Positions 51,179-62,615 of a stretch of 64,000 bases of DNA are shown here, piece by piece. The notes under the pieces are model-generated. The model was not told where the DNA came from and made no database searches. It saw only the letters and a list, made by a program, of their open reading frames with translations. Origin of the DNA: Aselliscus stoliczkanus (Eukaryota; Chordata; Mammalia; Chiroptera; Hipposideridae); the NCBI GenBank assembly GCA_033961575.1, contig CM066728.1, positions 31,806,352-31,870,351 of the forward strand, read 5' to 3'. A program made the translations under genes and the position numbers. Position 1 is the first letter of the stretch, and each line of letters begins with the position of its first letter.

Positions 51179-52373
51179 GTAAGGCCTTGGAATTGCCTCT
51201 TCCTCTGGGGGGAGAGGGAGGGAAAAGTAGGGAGGACTGTGTAACTGCTTCCAGCTGAGTCACAGCAACCTTTAAGGAACCTCCAGCCAGCACACTAGGA
51301 TTGAAGGCATCTCCAAAACAATTGCAGTCCAATCCTCTGTGCTGGGCTTGATCCTAAATTACTGCCCAACCAAGGAGAAACGACACAAAACAAATAACAC
51401 GGCCCCTACATTTCCTCCACACAAAAGAGGTGTGGCTTGACCCAAAGTCGATGCTGGCTCCCTTTCCACACCTCTTAGTTCATTCTTTGATGTTCCCACC
51501 ATGATGGAATGGAATGCAGTGCAGGCATTGGCAAGTGCGTGTGATGGAAGTAAAGGCCCATTTCATCAGCGAATGGAAACATAGTGGGGCAGAGTCTTTT
51601 CTAGCTGGTAGCGTCTCTCTCCCACAGTGCTGAATTTGAATAGAGCCATGGTCCTGGACATACTGTACTTGCCTTTAGAGGACAAGAGCTAAACAAAAAT
51701 ATGTTATTTAATCTAGCAGGATTGTTATGTAATTAAAACAAAAAGGAAGCTGTGCTAAATGAGAGGGGACTCTACTGTGAACTGTCCTAAATTCCCACTT
51801 GCTCTCTTTGGTCAACTAGAGACAGGAAATGGCATCTCTTTTCTCGCCATTCGCTGCTCTGGTAACAAACACAACATCCTACTTTAGCTGCAGCTGCAAC
51901 CAAAGAGACCTTCACTTGTCCAAAAAACAGTCTTGTAAATCAGAGACTGAAAAGCCCAGGGATGTTGAGAGCTGTTTCCCCCACTTCAGGATTGTTTACT
52001 ACTATATGTTCAAGAATTTCATCCAAGCAGGGGTTTGAGTCTTAAGGGGAGACCAGCCACAGTAGCCTTTGGAAGACCATCTATGTCATGTCCTGTATCA
52101 GGGCTCTCTGTAGACGTTCTTTCCATCTTTACTCTTAGGGAATGTTTTCTAGGCAGACTCACAGGCTACATTTCCATTCTCTTTTTTGCATCTCATGTCC
52201 TGACAGTACCATACATGCCACTGCTCTCCATGGCACGCCAAACTGTGAAGATGTGGCCCTCTTAACTTGTTTTTGAGCATGTCCCCTCAATCAATTTTAT
52301 TATTCTTCTGTAACTTATGAATATGCCCCCAACTCTTTTCTTAGAAGCTGCTTTTGTCTCAGCAGCCTCTTTA

Positions 52374-52481
52374 TTTTTTTTTTTTTTGAGGGCAGTGTCA
52401 CTGGCCATCATATGTGGGATCTGAACCGGGGCCGCCTGCATCCCAAGCCAGCACTTAACCACTGCACCACTCGGCCAGCCC
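52374..52481 (-). mobile_element. tRNA-derived SINE, short form, copy 5
   Basis: Head-only form with the same end point (GCCCTC followed by A) as the copies at 33344 and 60645. Perfect 17-bp target-site duplications TCTCAGCAGCCTCTTTA lie at 52357-52373 and 52482-52498. Confidence 0.9.
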
Positions 52482-53339
52482 TCTCAGCAGCCTCTTTAAA
52501 TCAGAGGAATCCTTGCTCTTACCATCCCGAGAAAGCCCCAGGCCCATCTGGGATGGGACGGAACTATCACAACAGGCCACCATCCCTAGCACGTACCATT
52601 ATCTGTTCTGTGTGGTTCCAGATCGCAGATGCGTTAGTCTTGGCCGAGTTCTCAGGAAGAGACAAGTCAGTAGAATCATGTTGTTTGCCCACCACAACTT
52701 GCTGAGAAACCAAACAGCCTTTCCAGTAAAGCATTAAATATGTCAACCAAATATCTAGCTGTTGCTTACAATCATTTTCTCTTCACTTCCCTGAGACGGG
52801 TAGCTGCATTTTCTCCAATTGTTAACTCCCCCAAAGGATGGAGGATATCAAAGAGTCCAATTAACACTTTGACATCATTTTAAAATTCGGCATTGTTCAT
52901 TCTCCTGGGTCTTATTATGAATATTGACAAAGCTGGAAGCAGTCTACAAATTGTCAAACAATGGTGGCAGAGGTGACTGCATGGGTGTTTTACGTGATCA
53001 CTGTTCTTGTGCTATGAACTCCTTGCCTTGCCCTGTCGAATTTGGGTTTGATTTTTGACAATTATGTATATTTGATGGGGCAATGACAATGAGATGTTAT
53101 GCAAAAATTTTTAAAAGATGTAGCTTAATGTTCCTTTTACCATTATTTTTATTATTTTAATTTCCACTTTGCTCGGAATTCTTTTTAATGGTCATGATTT
53201 ATTTTGATCTTTTGTTTTGCCCAGCACTGTGTGGTATGACTTGGTGATGGCGTTCTTCTGTTGGAAAAGTCTCATTTCTTTTCTGATTCATTATGATGTA
53301 CCTTAACTCGACCCAATCTGTGATGCCCTCGCTTCTTTT

Positions 53340-53380
53340 CTTTTCATTCCCTGACGTGGATGCCCTAATGACGTCACATC
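53340..53380. promoter_or_regulatory. Candidate CRE/ATF site pair
   Basis: A full palindromic CRE TGACGTCA lies at 53369-53376 and a second TGACGTG at 53352-53358, 17 nt apart start to start. CpG-containing CREs are uncommon deep in introns because methylated CpG decays. Function is inferred only. Confidence 0.4.
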
Positions 53381-56300
53381 CATGTGTGCAGTATCTCCCG
53401 GGATGAGACAGTTCCATGGGTTTTCTGAGGGCTTCTGGCGGGCGCTCTTTTCACTGGGTCAATTGTCTCATGGGAATGTGACATTTGTGTGCGCCAGCTT
53501 TAGGAGCTAAATATACTCTGGAATTGTTTCTAAAATATCGCACATTTCCCCCCGCTAAGCAGAAAATGTGTCCACTGACCAGCTAGCTGAGGAGGAGTCA
53601 AGTGTCCAATGCCCTTTTTATTTTGGCTGCAGAATATAAAGACCAAATTACAGAACCCACAGCTCTGCCTTTCAGATATGCTGAGCACCATTGGGCTGGT
53701 CTAGTTCTGTTCCACCTCATCCTCCAAAACAATTCGGTATTTCCAGAGTATGTTTGCTTGTCTTTTTCTTTCTTTTCCTTGCTGTGTCTTTCGTCTTGAT
53801 TTAATCCTGTGCGTCCCTCCCATCTGTTAGATCCCAACCTTGCAATCTAACCCCCTTCTGCTACCATTGTTCTTAGCCTCCCCTTTCCAAATAATAGACC
53901 CAAGCCCTCTGCCCCTCCGCGGAATGTTCCAAGGCTCTTTCCTTCTACACTGTGAGTAGCATTCAGATGCTGAATGTACATATAGCCGTCCTAACTAACA
54001 AAGCGTGAGAAGAGACAGGCAAAGCACGCAGGAGCGTTATCACAGAAAATGAAGTAATTTTCTCTCTCAGTAGCTGGCCTTGCCCTTCATTACCCTACTG
54101 GCCTTGTCTAATGTCTTTTGTCCTTGCTGCTTTTCTTTAAAATTGCCTGATATCTTTCAAGTCCTAGATTCATTAGTAAAAACATAGCCAACTGTTCTGT
54201 TTTATCTCCGAGTCCCTGGATGTCTGGAGCCTCCAAAGCCAGCCCTTTCTTTAATCGCCAAGTTGATAAATTAGATGCAGCCCTGGCTGCTTCTTTCTTG
54301 GTTTTGCCACATTTAAAAATCTATATTATTTATTCTTCCTATAACTATTGAGGTGGTAATGAGTAGTTACAAAGGGGCTCTAATTACATATGAAGAAGAA
54401 AGAAAATCCAGTTTATTTTTAGATCTGGCTTGTCTCCCCTCACCCTCCACCTTCCCACAGCAAAGGAAATAAGAGCTTTCTTTTTTAGGGTAAGCAATAC
54501 TGAGAATTAATAGCCACTCTTATTCCTCTTATTTCTGACCAAAAGTAACAATACCATAAAAACTGATTTCCAAGAAGACTGCAGGATATGTGAGGATATT
54601 AGCCATGTACAGATCTGCCAAGATAGCTGTATAGCATAAATATAAAATGTAAATGCTGACCATTGTCATTAGGGTACAAGAAGAAATCAGGAACAGAACA
54701 AAACAACCTGCTTCAGAGTGCTTGTGAGCTCTCAGAAAATAGATGAAATAGTCAATATACACAAAGATGTTCCCAATTGATTGGAAATGCCAGAACTGTA
54801 GTATGCTTATATATTTAGTGGAATCTTTAAAGTGAGATATTATCACATTATTGCATTTAGTCAAGATATGCTCATTACAGACAAGGAAAAGATGTAGAAA
54901 CAGTTTAAATAAGAGATCAAATGAATAATTTAAACTGAAATGTACAGTAAATGTTGAATATACTTTAATCAATGTACAAGCTATTTGTATAAGCAAGTTT
55001 TTGTCTGAGAAATAATAGTCTAGTAGGATTCATAAGGTCTACAAAGAATTCTGAGTATATTGTCCACACTTCGTAACAATCCTAAATGGAATTTTATAAA
55101 TCCCAGGGTTTTATCAACAATCTTCTTTATAGTCCATCATTTATTCCTCAAATGCATCGTAGCCTCCAGCAGGTCTGCCTCCAAGTAAGGCAATCAACAC
55201 CTTACAGAGATGAGGTAGGTGGCTCAGGGGCAGCATGGCTTTCAAGAATCACACGGCAGAAAGTTACACCCTTTTCATTTCTCATTCAATCTTCTTGGTT
55301 ACATCAAGGAAAAAGTCTCCATTTGGTGCTTTATCATTAACAACTCCCTAAACTTGCTGTTACCCCTTTTTTGACAAGAAAGAACAGGCTTTAGATTGGG
55401 GGCTTTGATTTGTAGTTGGAGCTAACTGGAATTAACATTGTTTTGCTTTCAGTTAATTTTATTTTTATGGTTACCTTCTATCTATGAAAAGTGACTCTTT
55501 TCCATTTATGATAATGATACAAAGTTTCCGTTTGAAATACATTCTAAAGGTAATTAAAAAAATTAAGTAAATAGTGCAGGAGGTACAGGGATATAAAACT
55601 ATTAAGTAAATAATGTGGTCCGTGAGACTCACTGGTATCACTAAAGTTGTAGTATGAGTAGTTGAATAACTCAAGTTTGGATAACTCAGGTCTAGAGCAC
55701 TTGAAAAGTCCACTGAGGATCAAACTACTACCAAAACTGCGTCTGGCATTTGGAAGAATGGGATTTAATCATCACTAACCTTCTGTTGGCTGGGCTCTGG
55801 AGTGTTGGTTGCAATTATACAATCTAATGTTCTTCTGATTTCTCTTCCAAATACTGAGCTTTGTGATTGGGGATAAGAAGTTTGGTCAAGGAGGGATTCA
55901 GAGTAAAATGGATTTAGACTAAAAAAAAATTAATCATTCTAGGCTTGTTAAGCATCTGGCGAGATTTTTCTCCAGACTAACAGTGAGCAGCCAAGTGTAA
56001 ATGCAGCTAGTTCCTACCCATCTATGGCCTAGGCCCTAGGGAAAGTTTACCTTTAGCACCTCTGCTTCCCGGCTACTTTTCCCATATCTGTATGGACTCT
56101 TGTGCTATGGTGGATCCTCCTGGCTTGACAATAACCTACACTTGACCCTTCTCCCTTTTCTCTCATTCAAACTTGACCTATCTGAGTCCAAACTCTTAGA
56201 GCCCAGCTTTCTTCATTAACAGCCTTAGAAATCTGATTTTTAAGTGGACATATTGCATAACAGATCACTTGGTCATTTTAACAATCTCCAATGCTTAAAA

Positions 56301-57567
56301 TCTAATGGACTGGGGATTTTAAAGCATTCCAGTTCTCCCGACAGGGAAAGTGATTTCTTAGCTCCTATCAAGTCACATGTAGGTAATTTCGTGTACAGAG
56401 AAAATTATTGCTGGTGACAGTAATAAAGGAAGAAAAATAAGCTTCTCTTCTTTTCCTGACTCCCAAATTTGGGCCGAATTTTCTCTGTTATTTTTTTCAG
56501 TAACATTACCAGAACAAAAATGTTTTCTGAAGCATCTCAAGCAAAATTTATTGCTGGCTCCACAGCACACTATTGGATGCCAGTAAGGAGTTAGAGGCTA
56601 TACCAGAGTTAGACATAGTTCCTGTCCAAGAAATATCAAACCGCCAGACAGATGAAGCACACAGACTCGGAAATGCACCAAAAAGCTTTTACGACCACTA
56701 CGGTCTTTGTGAACAAGGCAAAACTGTACACAGCGGACTTTAGAAAAAGATATTAGACAACTGAAGACAACTTGGCTGAACACATCAAGGACACAGCACT
56801 CGGAAACAATTTTTCAGCCCCTTTTCTTAGTCCTTCCCTTCAGTACTAATATTATAGCAGTCATTTATCACTTGACAGGGAGGAAGAAGAAAATGAGGGA
56901 TGTGTTTGGTACAGGGCTAATATTTAAAATTTTTGTGGAAATGCTGGAAAACTCGGGCTTTATTGTTGTTGAACAGCCTATGCTTTATTAAAAAACAAAC
57001 AACAAAAAAAAAACACCACAAATAAAACCAGGGTAAAATGCATAGCTTTTGTAAGCAAAACCTGTAGTATCACAGCCATTTCTAAATGTGGTGTTGGAGA
57101 ACAGGACACTCTTCAGAGCAGGGCTTCCGTCTTGTGGGGAGGTCCATGGTGGGGAGGACTATGAATGGTGGGGACAAGGAGCTCTGGCTTCCCCCTAAGA
57201 CCTGACCATGAACTGAACCAGACAGGAACATGCAAGGTCAGGGCCAAGGACACTAAGAGACAGAGTCTTAAGGGCTCTAAACAACACTTTTTGTTTCTGT
57301 TTTTTGTTTCTGAGAGTTAGAGCAAATGTACCCTTCAAAGGTCATAATAAATTTGGTATCTAAGTTGCTGATAATAAAACATACAATTCTTGAAATTTAG
57401 TTTATTAGTATTTTTCCTTTGTAAATTATGCTATTAATGCCCCATAAAGGTCTGGTTATCATTTTTTTATTACTCCGTTAAACTATTTTAATCTCCAAAA
57501 GTTTAGAGTGGGTCTAAAGAATATTTGTGGGAATCATTAGAAGTATATTATTTGGGGGTAGAAGAGT

Positions 57568-57750
57568 AGGGTTGCTAGATAAAATACAGAATGCCCAGTT
57601 AAACTGAATTTCAAATAAACCATGAATAATCTTTTAGTGTAAATATGTCCCACATATTGCACAGGGCATACTTATACTAAAATATTATTATTTATCTGAA
57701 GTTGAAATTTAACGAAGTGTTCTATATATTTGCTGCCTGGCAGTCCTATT
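57568..57750. mobile_element. Palindromic non-autonomous DNA-transposon fossil
   Basis: The left end GGGTTGCTAGATAAAATACA and ATGCCCAGTTAAACTGAATT are mirrored, imperfectly, by TTATCTGAAGTTGAAATTTA and GCTGCCTGGCAGTCCT on the right, with a second inverted pair around the centre (AATAATCTTTTAGTGTAAAT / ATACTTATACTAAAATATTA). This hairpin layout is typical of a MITE-like MER element common in mammals; I do not recall the exact name. Confidence 0.6.
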
Positions 57751-60642
57751 GAAGAGGTTCCTAATAACTTACATAAGATCTAACCTCTAGATTACATTTG
57801 CCCTTTAACTCTTTAGAAAAGCTACAGTAACCCATGTAAGAGGAATTAAAAAATTTCATTCTGTGAAAACATTTAATTTCAGAGAGTATCACTAAAAGTT
57901 ATGTATGTGTTTGAAATATAACAATTTAAAAGATTATCACTGAAAGCAGGCTGTCAAATGCCACTTTTAAGTGAGGAAGGCTCAGAAATCACACTGTTCC
58001 TAAACAAGGGCATGTTTAAAACTATTGGTTCTTTCTCATTTTATTTAACCTCAGGTTTTTATCAAACTGTTAGGCTGACCATATTTGTTTTCTTTTTTGT
58101 TCCTCACCCCACCCCACCCTCCGCCATTTCCCATTTCCATGGTTTGCAAGGGGATGAAATCCTAAAGCACTAGAAAACAATAGGTTAATAATTGTAACAA
58201 TAACGCTAGTCTCAAAGGCAAAACAGCAACCTTCCTTCAGGCATTGAACATTCAGCAAGCCTGTGTGTCTAGAAGCCTTATGCTGAGTGTTACAGTAGAT
58301 ACTGCTCAACATAGGCCCTGCACTCAAGGAGCTTCCAGTTTAGCAGGGGATACACACAGGTGACCTCCTGGTGAGCCCCTGGGGGCATAGTGAAGTCTGA
58401 GAGTAAGAGAAGGAAAGGGGGCAGACCAAGCACTGAGAGAGGAAGGATAAGGGGAGACACACACACAACTCATTCCTTGTTGGGGGCAGGGGGAAGGTCT
58501 TGCAAAGTCTTGAAGGAAAAGGAGGAAGAAAGACATTCCAATGTAAATAAATGACATGACCAAGACACAAAGCTATTAAAGAACAGAGCGTAATGATAAG
58601 TAGATAAGTAGTGTGCCGTGAGGAAAGTGATAAAGTATAGAGAAGGCCAGAATGGGAACTGAGACTGAAATGGAAGTCTGGAGCCTTCAAAGTCATGCTG
58701 GGTGTGTGGGCATCAGCTGCAGGCAGTCGGGGATAGGAAGGTAGATGGATCAAAGACAGGGACAAAAGGAGGGTGGGAGGGAGAGAAAACAGATCAAGAG
58801 ATTCATAGGTGATATGTATGAAATCAGTTATTCAATCACATTAGGTTAGTTACATATACACAGTAATTGGGAAAATGAAATTTTGCATCACTTTTTGGAT
58901 CACTGGTATTTTCCTGGTAAGTGCTCCTTGCCAAGCTAAAAACTCTATCTTAGGTAAAGCCCCAAGCAAGCTGATATCCAACCCTGGGCTTCTCTGTCAC
59001 TTTAGTTACGACACTGGGATGCACTGCACGTGGCACACGTTTCATCCAGAGCAGATTCTGAAATCAGGGAGACTGAGAAAGAAATGATAATATATCCCAG
59101 GGGGCCACCATTTATTTTTATTGTGTTAATATTTCTTTGTCACCTACTAGAAAAGGAATCTATTTGGAGTCTCGGGCTTTTCTTTGAAGAACTGAGGAAA
59201 ATGGTATTGCGAGGTCAGGTACTGGACTCTCAAATAGATGACATGGAGGTTTCCATGTGAAGATGTGGTCGGGAGGCGAGGTGAGGCCAGGACTGGGAAG
59301 CCCATGTAGAAGACTGTAATTGCTCTTTCAGCAGCTCAGGCAGAGGTGTAGATTTGATCTAATTAATTTTGTATCCTCCTGACAACTTGCTGAATTCATC
59401 TAAGGTCTTGATGAGATTATTGTGGAAAGAATAGAAGAAGAAAAAAGTTAAATGTCAGCCATGCAGAAAGCTGTTCCATCCCCCTGCCTGTCTGAATCTG
59501 CACACCAATATTTGGATTTTCTTTCTAGAGATACCAACTAAATCTGTTTTCCCCCATTTTTCTAAAAAAAAAAAAAGAAAGGATTTAATTTATGATTCTA
59601 GAGATTTGACTTTTTTCTTCTAAAATCAGCAACTTAAACCTTAGGATATTTTAAAAGTCAGCTTACCTTCTAGAGGCACTTCTTCCCTTTAGTCTATAGC
59701 CACTTTGTCAAGGCACGTCACCACTGACATGAATCCACTTTATCCCTACCCTTTTCCCGCAATCTCTTTTTTTTCATTCTCTCCTATCTTTGCACAAAAC
59801 ACACAATGACAAAGTTTTCTGACCGCTTAATGGAATTTTCAAGGACTTCAGGGACTGGGTTAGGCATGATCTTATGAACTGAACATCTGGAGTAGTTAAA
59901 AGTTTTCCTCTTTAATTGATTCAACTGCACTCTGTTCATCTAAAATTTGTTATGTCCTAACAGTAAAACTGTGAAGAGTCAGTTTGTATTTTGGATCATG
60001 TATAATAATGGAAAAAAATAGTATTAGCTTTGTGATAAAACTTCCTGATGACCTCATTTCCTGGAGTTAAAAAAAATGCGCATTACAAGTTTTATTTCAC
60101 ACAACTCCCTGCTCCATAGACAAAGTAGTCTCGCTGGGCAAAAGAGTAGAAACTGAAAAGTTTCCTGAGGACAGCCTCTCTTTTCTTGACATTATACATG
60201 AGAATGGCTTTCGAAAGCTGCAAGAATTGCTAGGAGTACATAATTCATACCATTGCCTTAGAGAGAAAGAGGACAGAAAAGCTGTATTCATGCACTGGTC
60301 CCAGGGAGAGAGAGGTTGTGCGAGTATTAGATCAAGTCGTACAAAGAGTATGGGCTGTGCTGCAGGCCTGAAAGGATCCACATGAACCGCATCATGTAAG
60401 TTTCCCAGCACCTTAAATCGTAGAAGGGCCCTGAAATAAACTAGTGAAATTTAGCTGGATGTTTTTTAATACATTAGATGCACAGTAGACAGGATCTTAA
60501 TCAGTGTCAGAAAGCTCATTATTAGCAATGTGAAGGTTTGTCATCCTTAATTAATATTTCTTCAGCTTTTGGAAGTCTACAGCCTGAAAACTGTCTTTGT
60601 AAAAAAGTTCAATTTTAATGGGATAATGGCAATTTCCCACTC

Positions 60643-60644
<2 letters not shown>

Positions 60645-60687
<43 letters not shown>

Positions 60688-60774
60688 AGTGTCACTGGCC
60701 CTCATATGTGGGACCCGAACTGGGGCCGCTGGCGTCCTAAGCCAGCACTTAACCACCACGCCACTTGGTCGGCC
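60645..60774 (-). mobile_element. tRNA-derived SINE, short form, copy 6 (youngest looking)
   Basis: Head-only form with an uninterrupted 37-nt T run on plus (60645-60681) and flanking CCCACTCGG at 60636-60644 and 60775-60783. The pure, long A tail and intact repeats indicate a recent insertion. Confidence 0.9.
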
Positions 60775-62025
60775 CCCACTCGGATTATTTTTAAATTTCA
60801 TGTTTTTTAAAAAGATGCGTTCTTTTTTTCAAATATGTATCTGCAATTACATTTCTTCACTCAAGGCAGGAGCAGTCATTATGAACTGTATAGAGAGAAT
60901 GGAGGTTCAGAACAGTCACCACTGACAGTGCTTTATTAGGAGGGAAAATGATGCCAAGAAATTTATAGGGCAGCCAACTGCATTATGCCTAACCTTACGG
61001 ACAGATGAAAGCTTGCCGTTTCCAGTCTTACAGCTTCTTGCTATTCATAAATAATTGATAACACTGGACACAATCATCTGACATTTGTTAAGGTAATAAA
61101 TATACCCTAAGTGCTGATAGGTCTTGCACTCTATGATTTAGAAGCACACAGCAGAAATCTCAGGTAACTTAAAATGTCATATAATTCTAGGGATCTGCAG
61201 ATTCAGTTCAACTCAGCAGATCTGTAAGCACTGAGCTCCGAAGAGTGCAGTTGTGCTAGGCAGGTTTATTATAAAGAGGGACCTTAATTTGGGGAATGAA
61301 ACATGAACTCAGGTCCCTCCTTCAATCCAGAAATATAAAGGGAAAAGAATCTTCCTGAATTTCCTATTCTCTTGCCTGATCATGCAAAGATAGGGGGAAA
61401 GATCTCCTGAACCAGTATCAGATGTTGCCTGATGGCTGTGCATTGAGTGATGTTGATTTCGAGGTGACAGGAGGTGCAGGCCTTTAAAGGAGCTTGCTCT
61501 ATTCAGTAGTGAGCCCCCACTGAAATCCTGCTTCTCTTGTCCCTGGGACTCAGTCCTGACTGGGATGACCAGTCCAGGACAAACCTGAGCTCATACCAAC
61601 CACTCACTACCCAGTGGCCCCTGAGACAGAGATGGGGAGCATCGGAGATTTCCTTCCGTAGCCTCATGCTGGGGCAAATAAAGGGACCACAGGATTTTTT
61701 CCAGCAGCTTTTGGCTCTAGCACATTGTAGTGGCACGGTGTTTTAGGCCATATGTCAAGCTTTTGTCAGGTGCCAAGGGAAAGTGTTAGGGGTTTTTTTG
61801 TCTTTCCAATAAAATCATATCAATTTTGTATTCTTTGCTGAATATGGTAACCACAGTAAAGAAATTGTCATTCACAAGACCCACTAAAAACTCATTCTTT
61901 GAACACCAAAGACGACTGCATTTATGTATTTAAAGTTTAGCTGTACACTGCCTCAGTGATGTGTGAGGTTGGCCTTTCAAGTCAACATCTGGATGCGTTT
62001 TTTGGGATATTAGTCATGTCGTTTA

Positions 62026-62215
62026 GGGCAGTGTTTCTCAAAGCTTTCGTTAACAGAAGAATCATCTGGAGGCCTTATTAAAACACAAATTTCTGAACTC
62101 CCGCTCCAAGGTTCTGATTCAGAAGGTCTGAGTAGGACCCAAGGACTTATCTTTCTGGCAAGTTACAGGTGATGCTGATACTGAGTTGCACTGATTTGGA
62201 CACTTTCCAAGTTGC
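62026..62215. mobile_element. MER5-like (hAT-Charlie) DNA-transposon fossil
   Basis: GGCAGTGTTTCTCAAAGCTT, AGAATCATCTGGAGGCCTTA, TTCTGATTCAGAAGGTCTGA and ACAGGTGATGCTGATACTGA follow the MER5A/B consensus as I remember it. Confidence 0.72.
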
Positions 62216-62394
62216 TATGGATTATTTTATTAAAGGTCACTCCAAAATTTTCAAATCTTTATTTTCCATTCTTAGCTAACACAGTTGAACACTACCAAAG
62301 TGTTGCATTAAAATAGTCTATCTTGGACCCTTGTCAAAGGCAGGTAACTTGTCAGAAATTCTAGAAACACTTCCCTTACATTATTAATTGGGCA

Positions 62395-62615
62395 TTAATA
62401 TGTGTCTTACAGAATGCCAAGTGCTTTATATGCATTCATTTACTTAATCTATTTAATCCTTCCAACAACACTCATCTCATAGCCAACACTGCTGGAGCTT
62501 AGAGAGACGGAGTGATTTGTCCAAGGTCACACAGCTAGTTAGTTGTAGAGCCAAGACTTAAATCCAGGTCTTTATTACTTCAAAATTTATGTTCTTAACC
62601 ATTAACACTCAGCCT
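62395..62615 (-). mobile_element. MIR SINE fossil
   Basis: Well-preserved antisense MIR: AATGCCAAGTGCTTTATATG, TTGTCCAAGGTCACACAGCT, then AGTTAGTTGTAGAGCC and ACTTAAATCCAGGTC. Confidence 0.8.

Noticed and set aside
53618..53760. Possible exon after TTGGCTGCAG at 53631
   Set aside because: An acceptor-like site is followed by an open stretch, but its peptide does not resemble SEMA6A stalk or membrane sequence and no good in-frame donor follows. Treated as a chance site.
58340..58765. 141-codon minus-strand open frame rich in Ser, Leu and Pro
   Set aside because: Low-complexity composition from a purine-rich plus strand, with no recognisable domain or splice structure.
58875..59087. Small open frame starting with a signal-peptide-like sequence
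   Set aside because: A hydrophobic start (MKFCITFWITGIFLVSAPC) in an intron without conserved downstream sequence or splice support; short enough to be chance.
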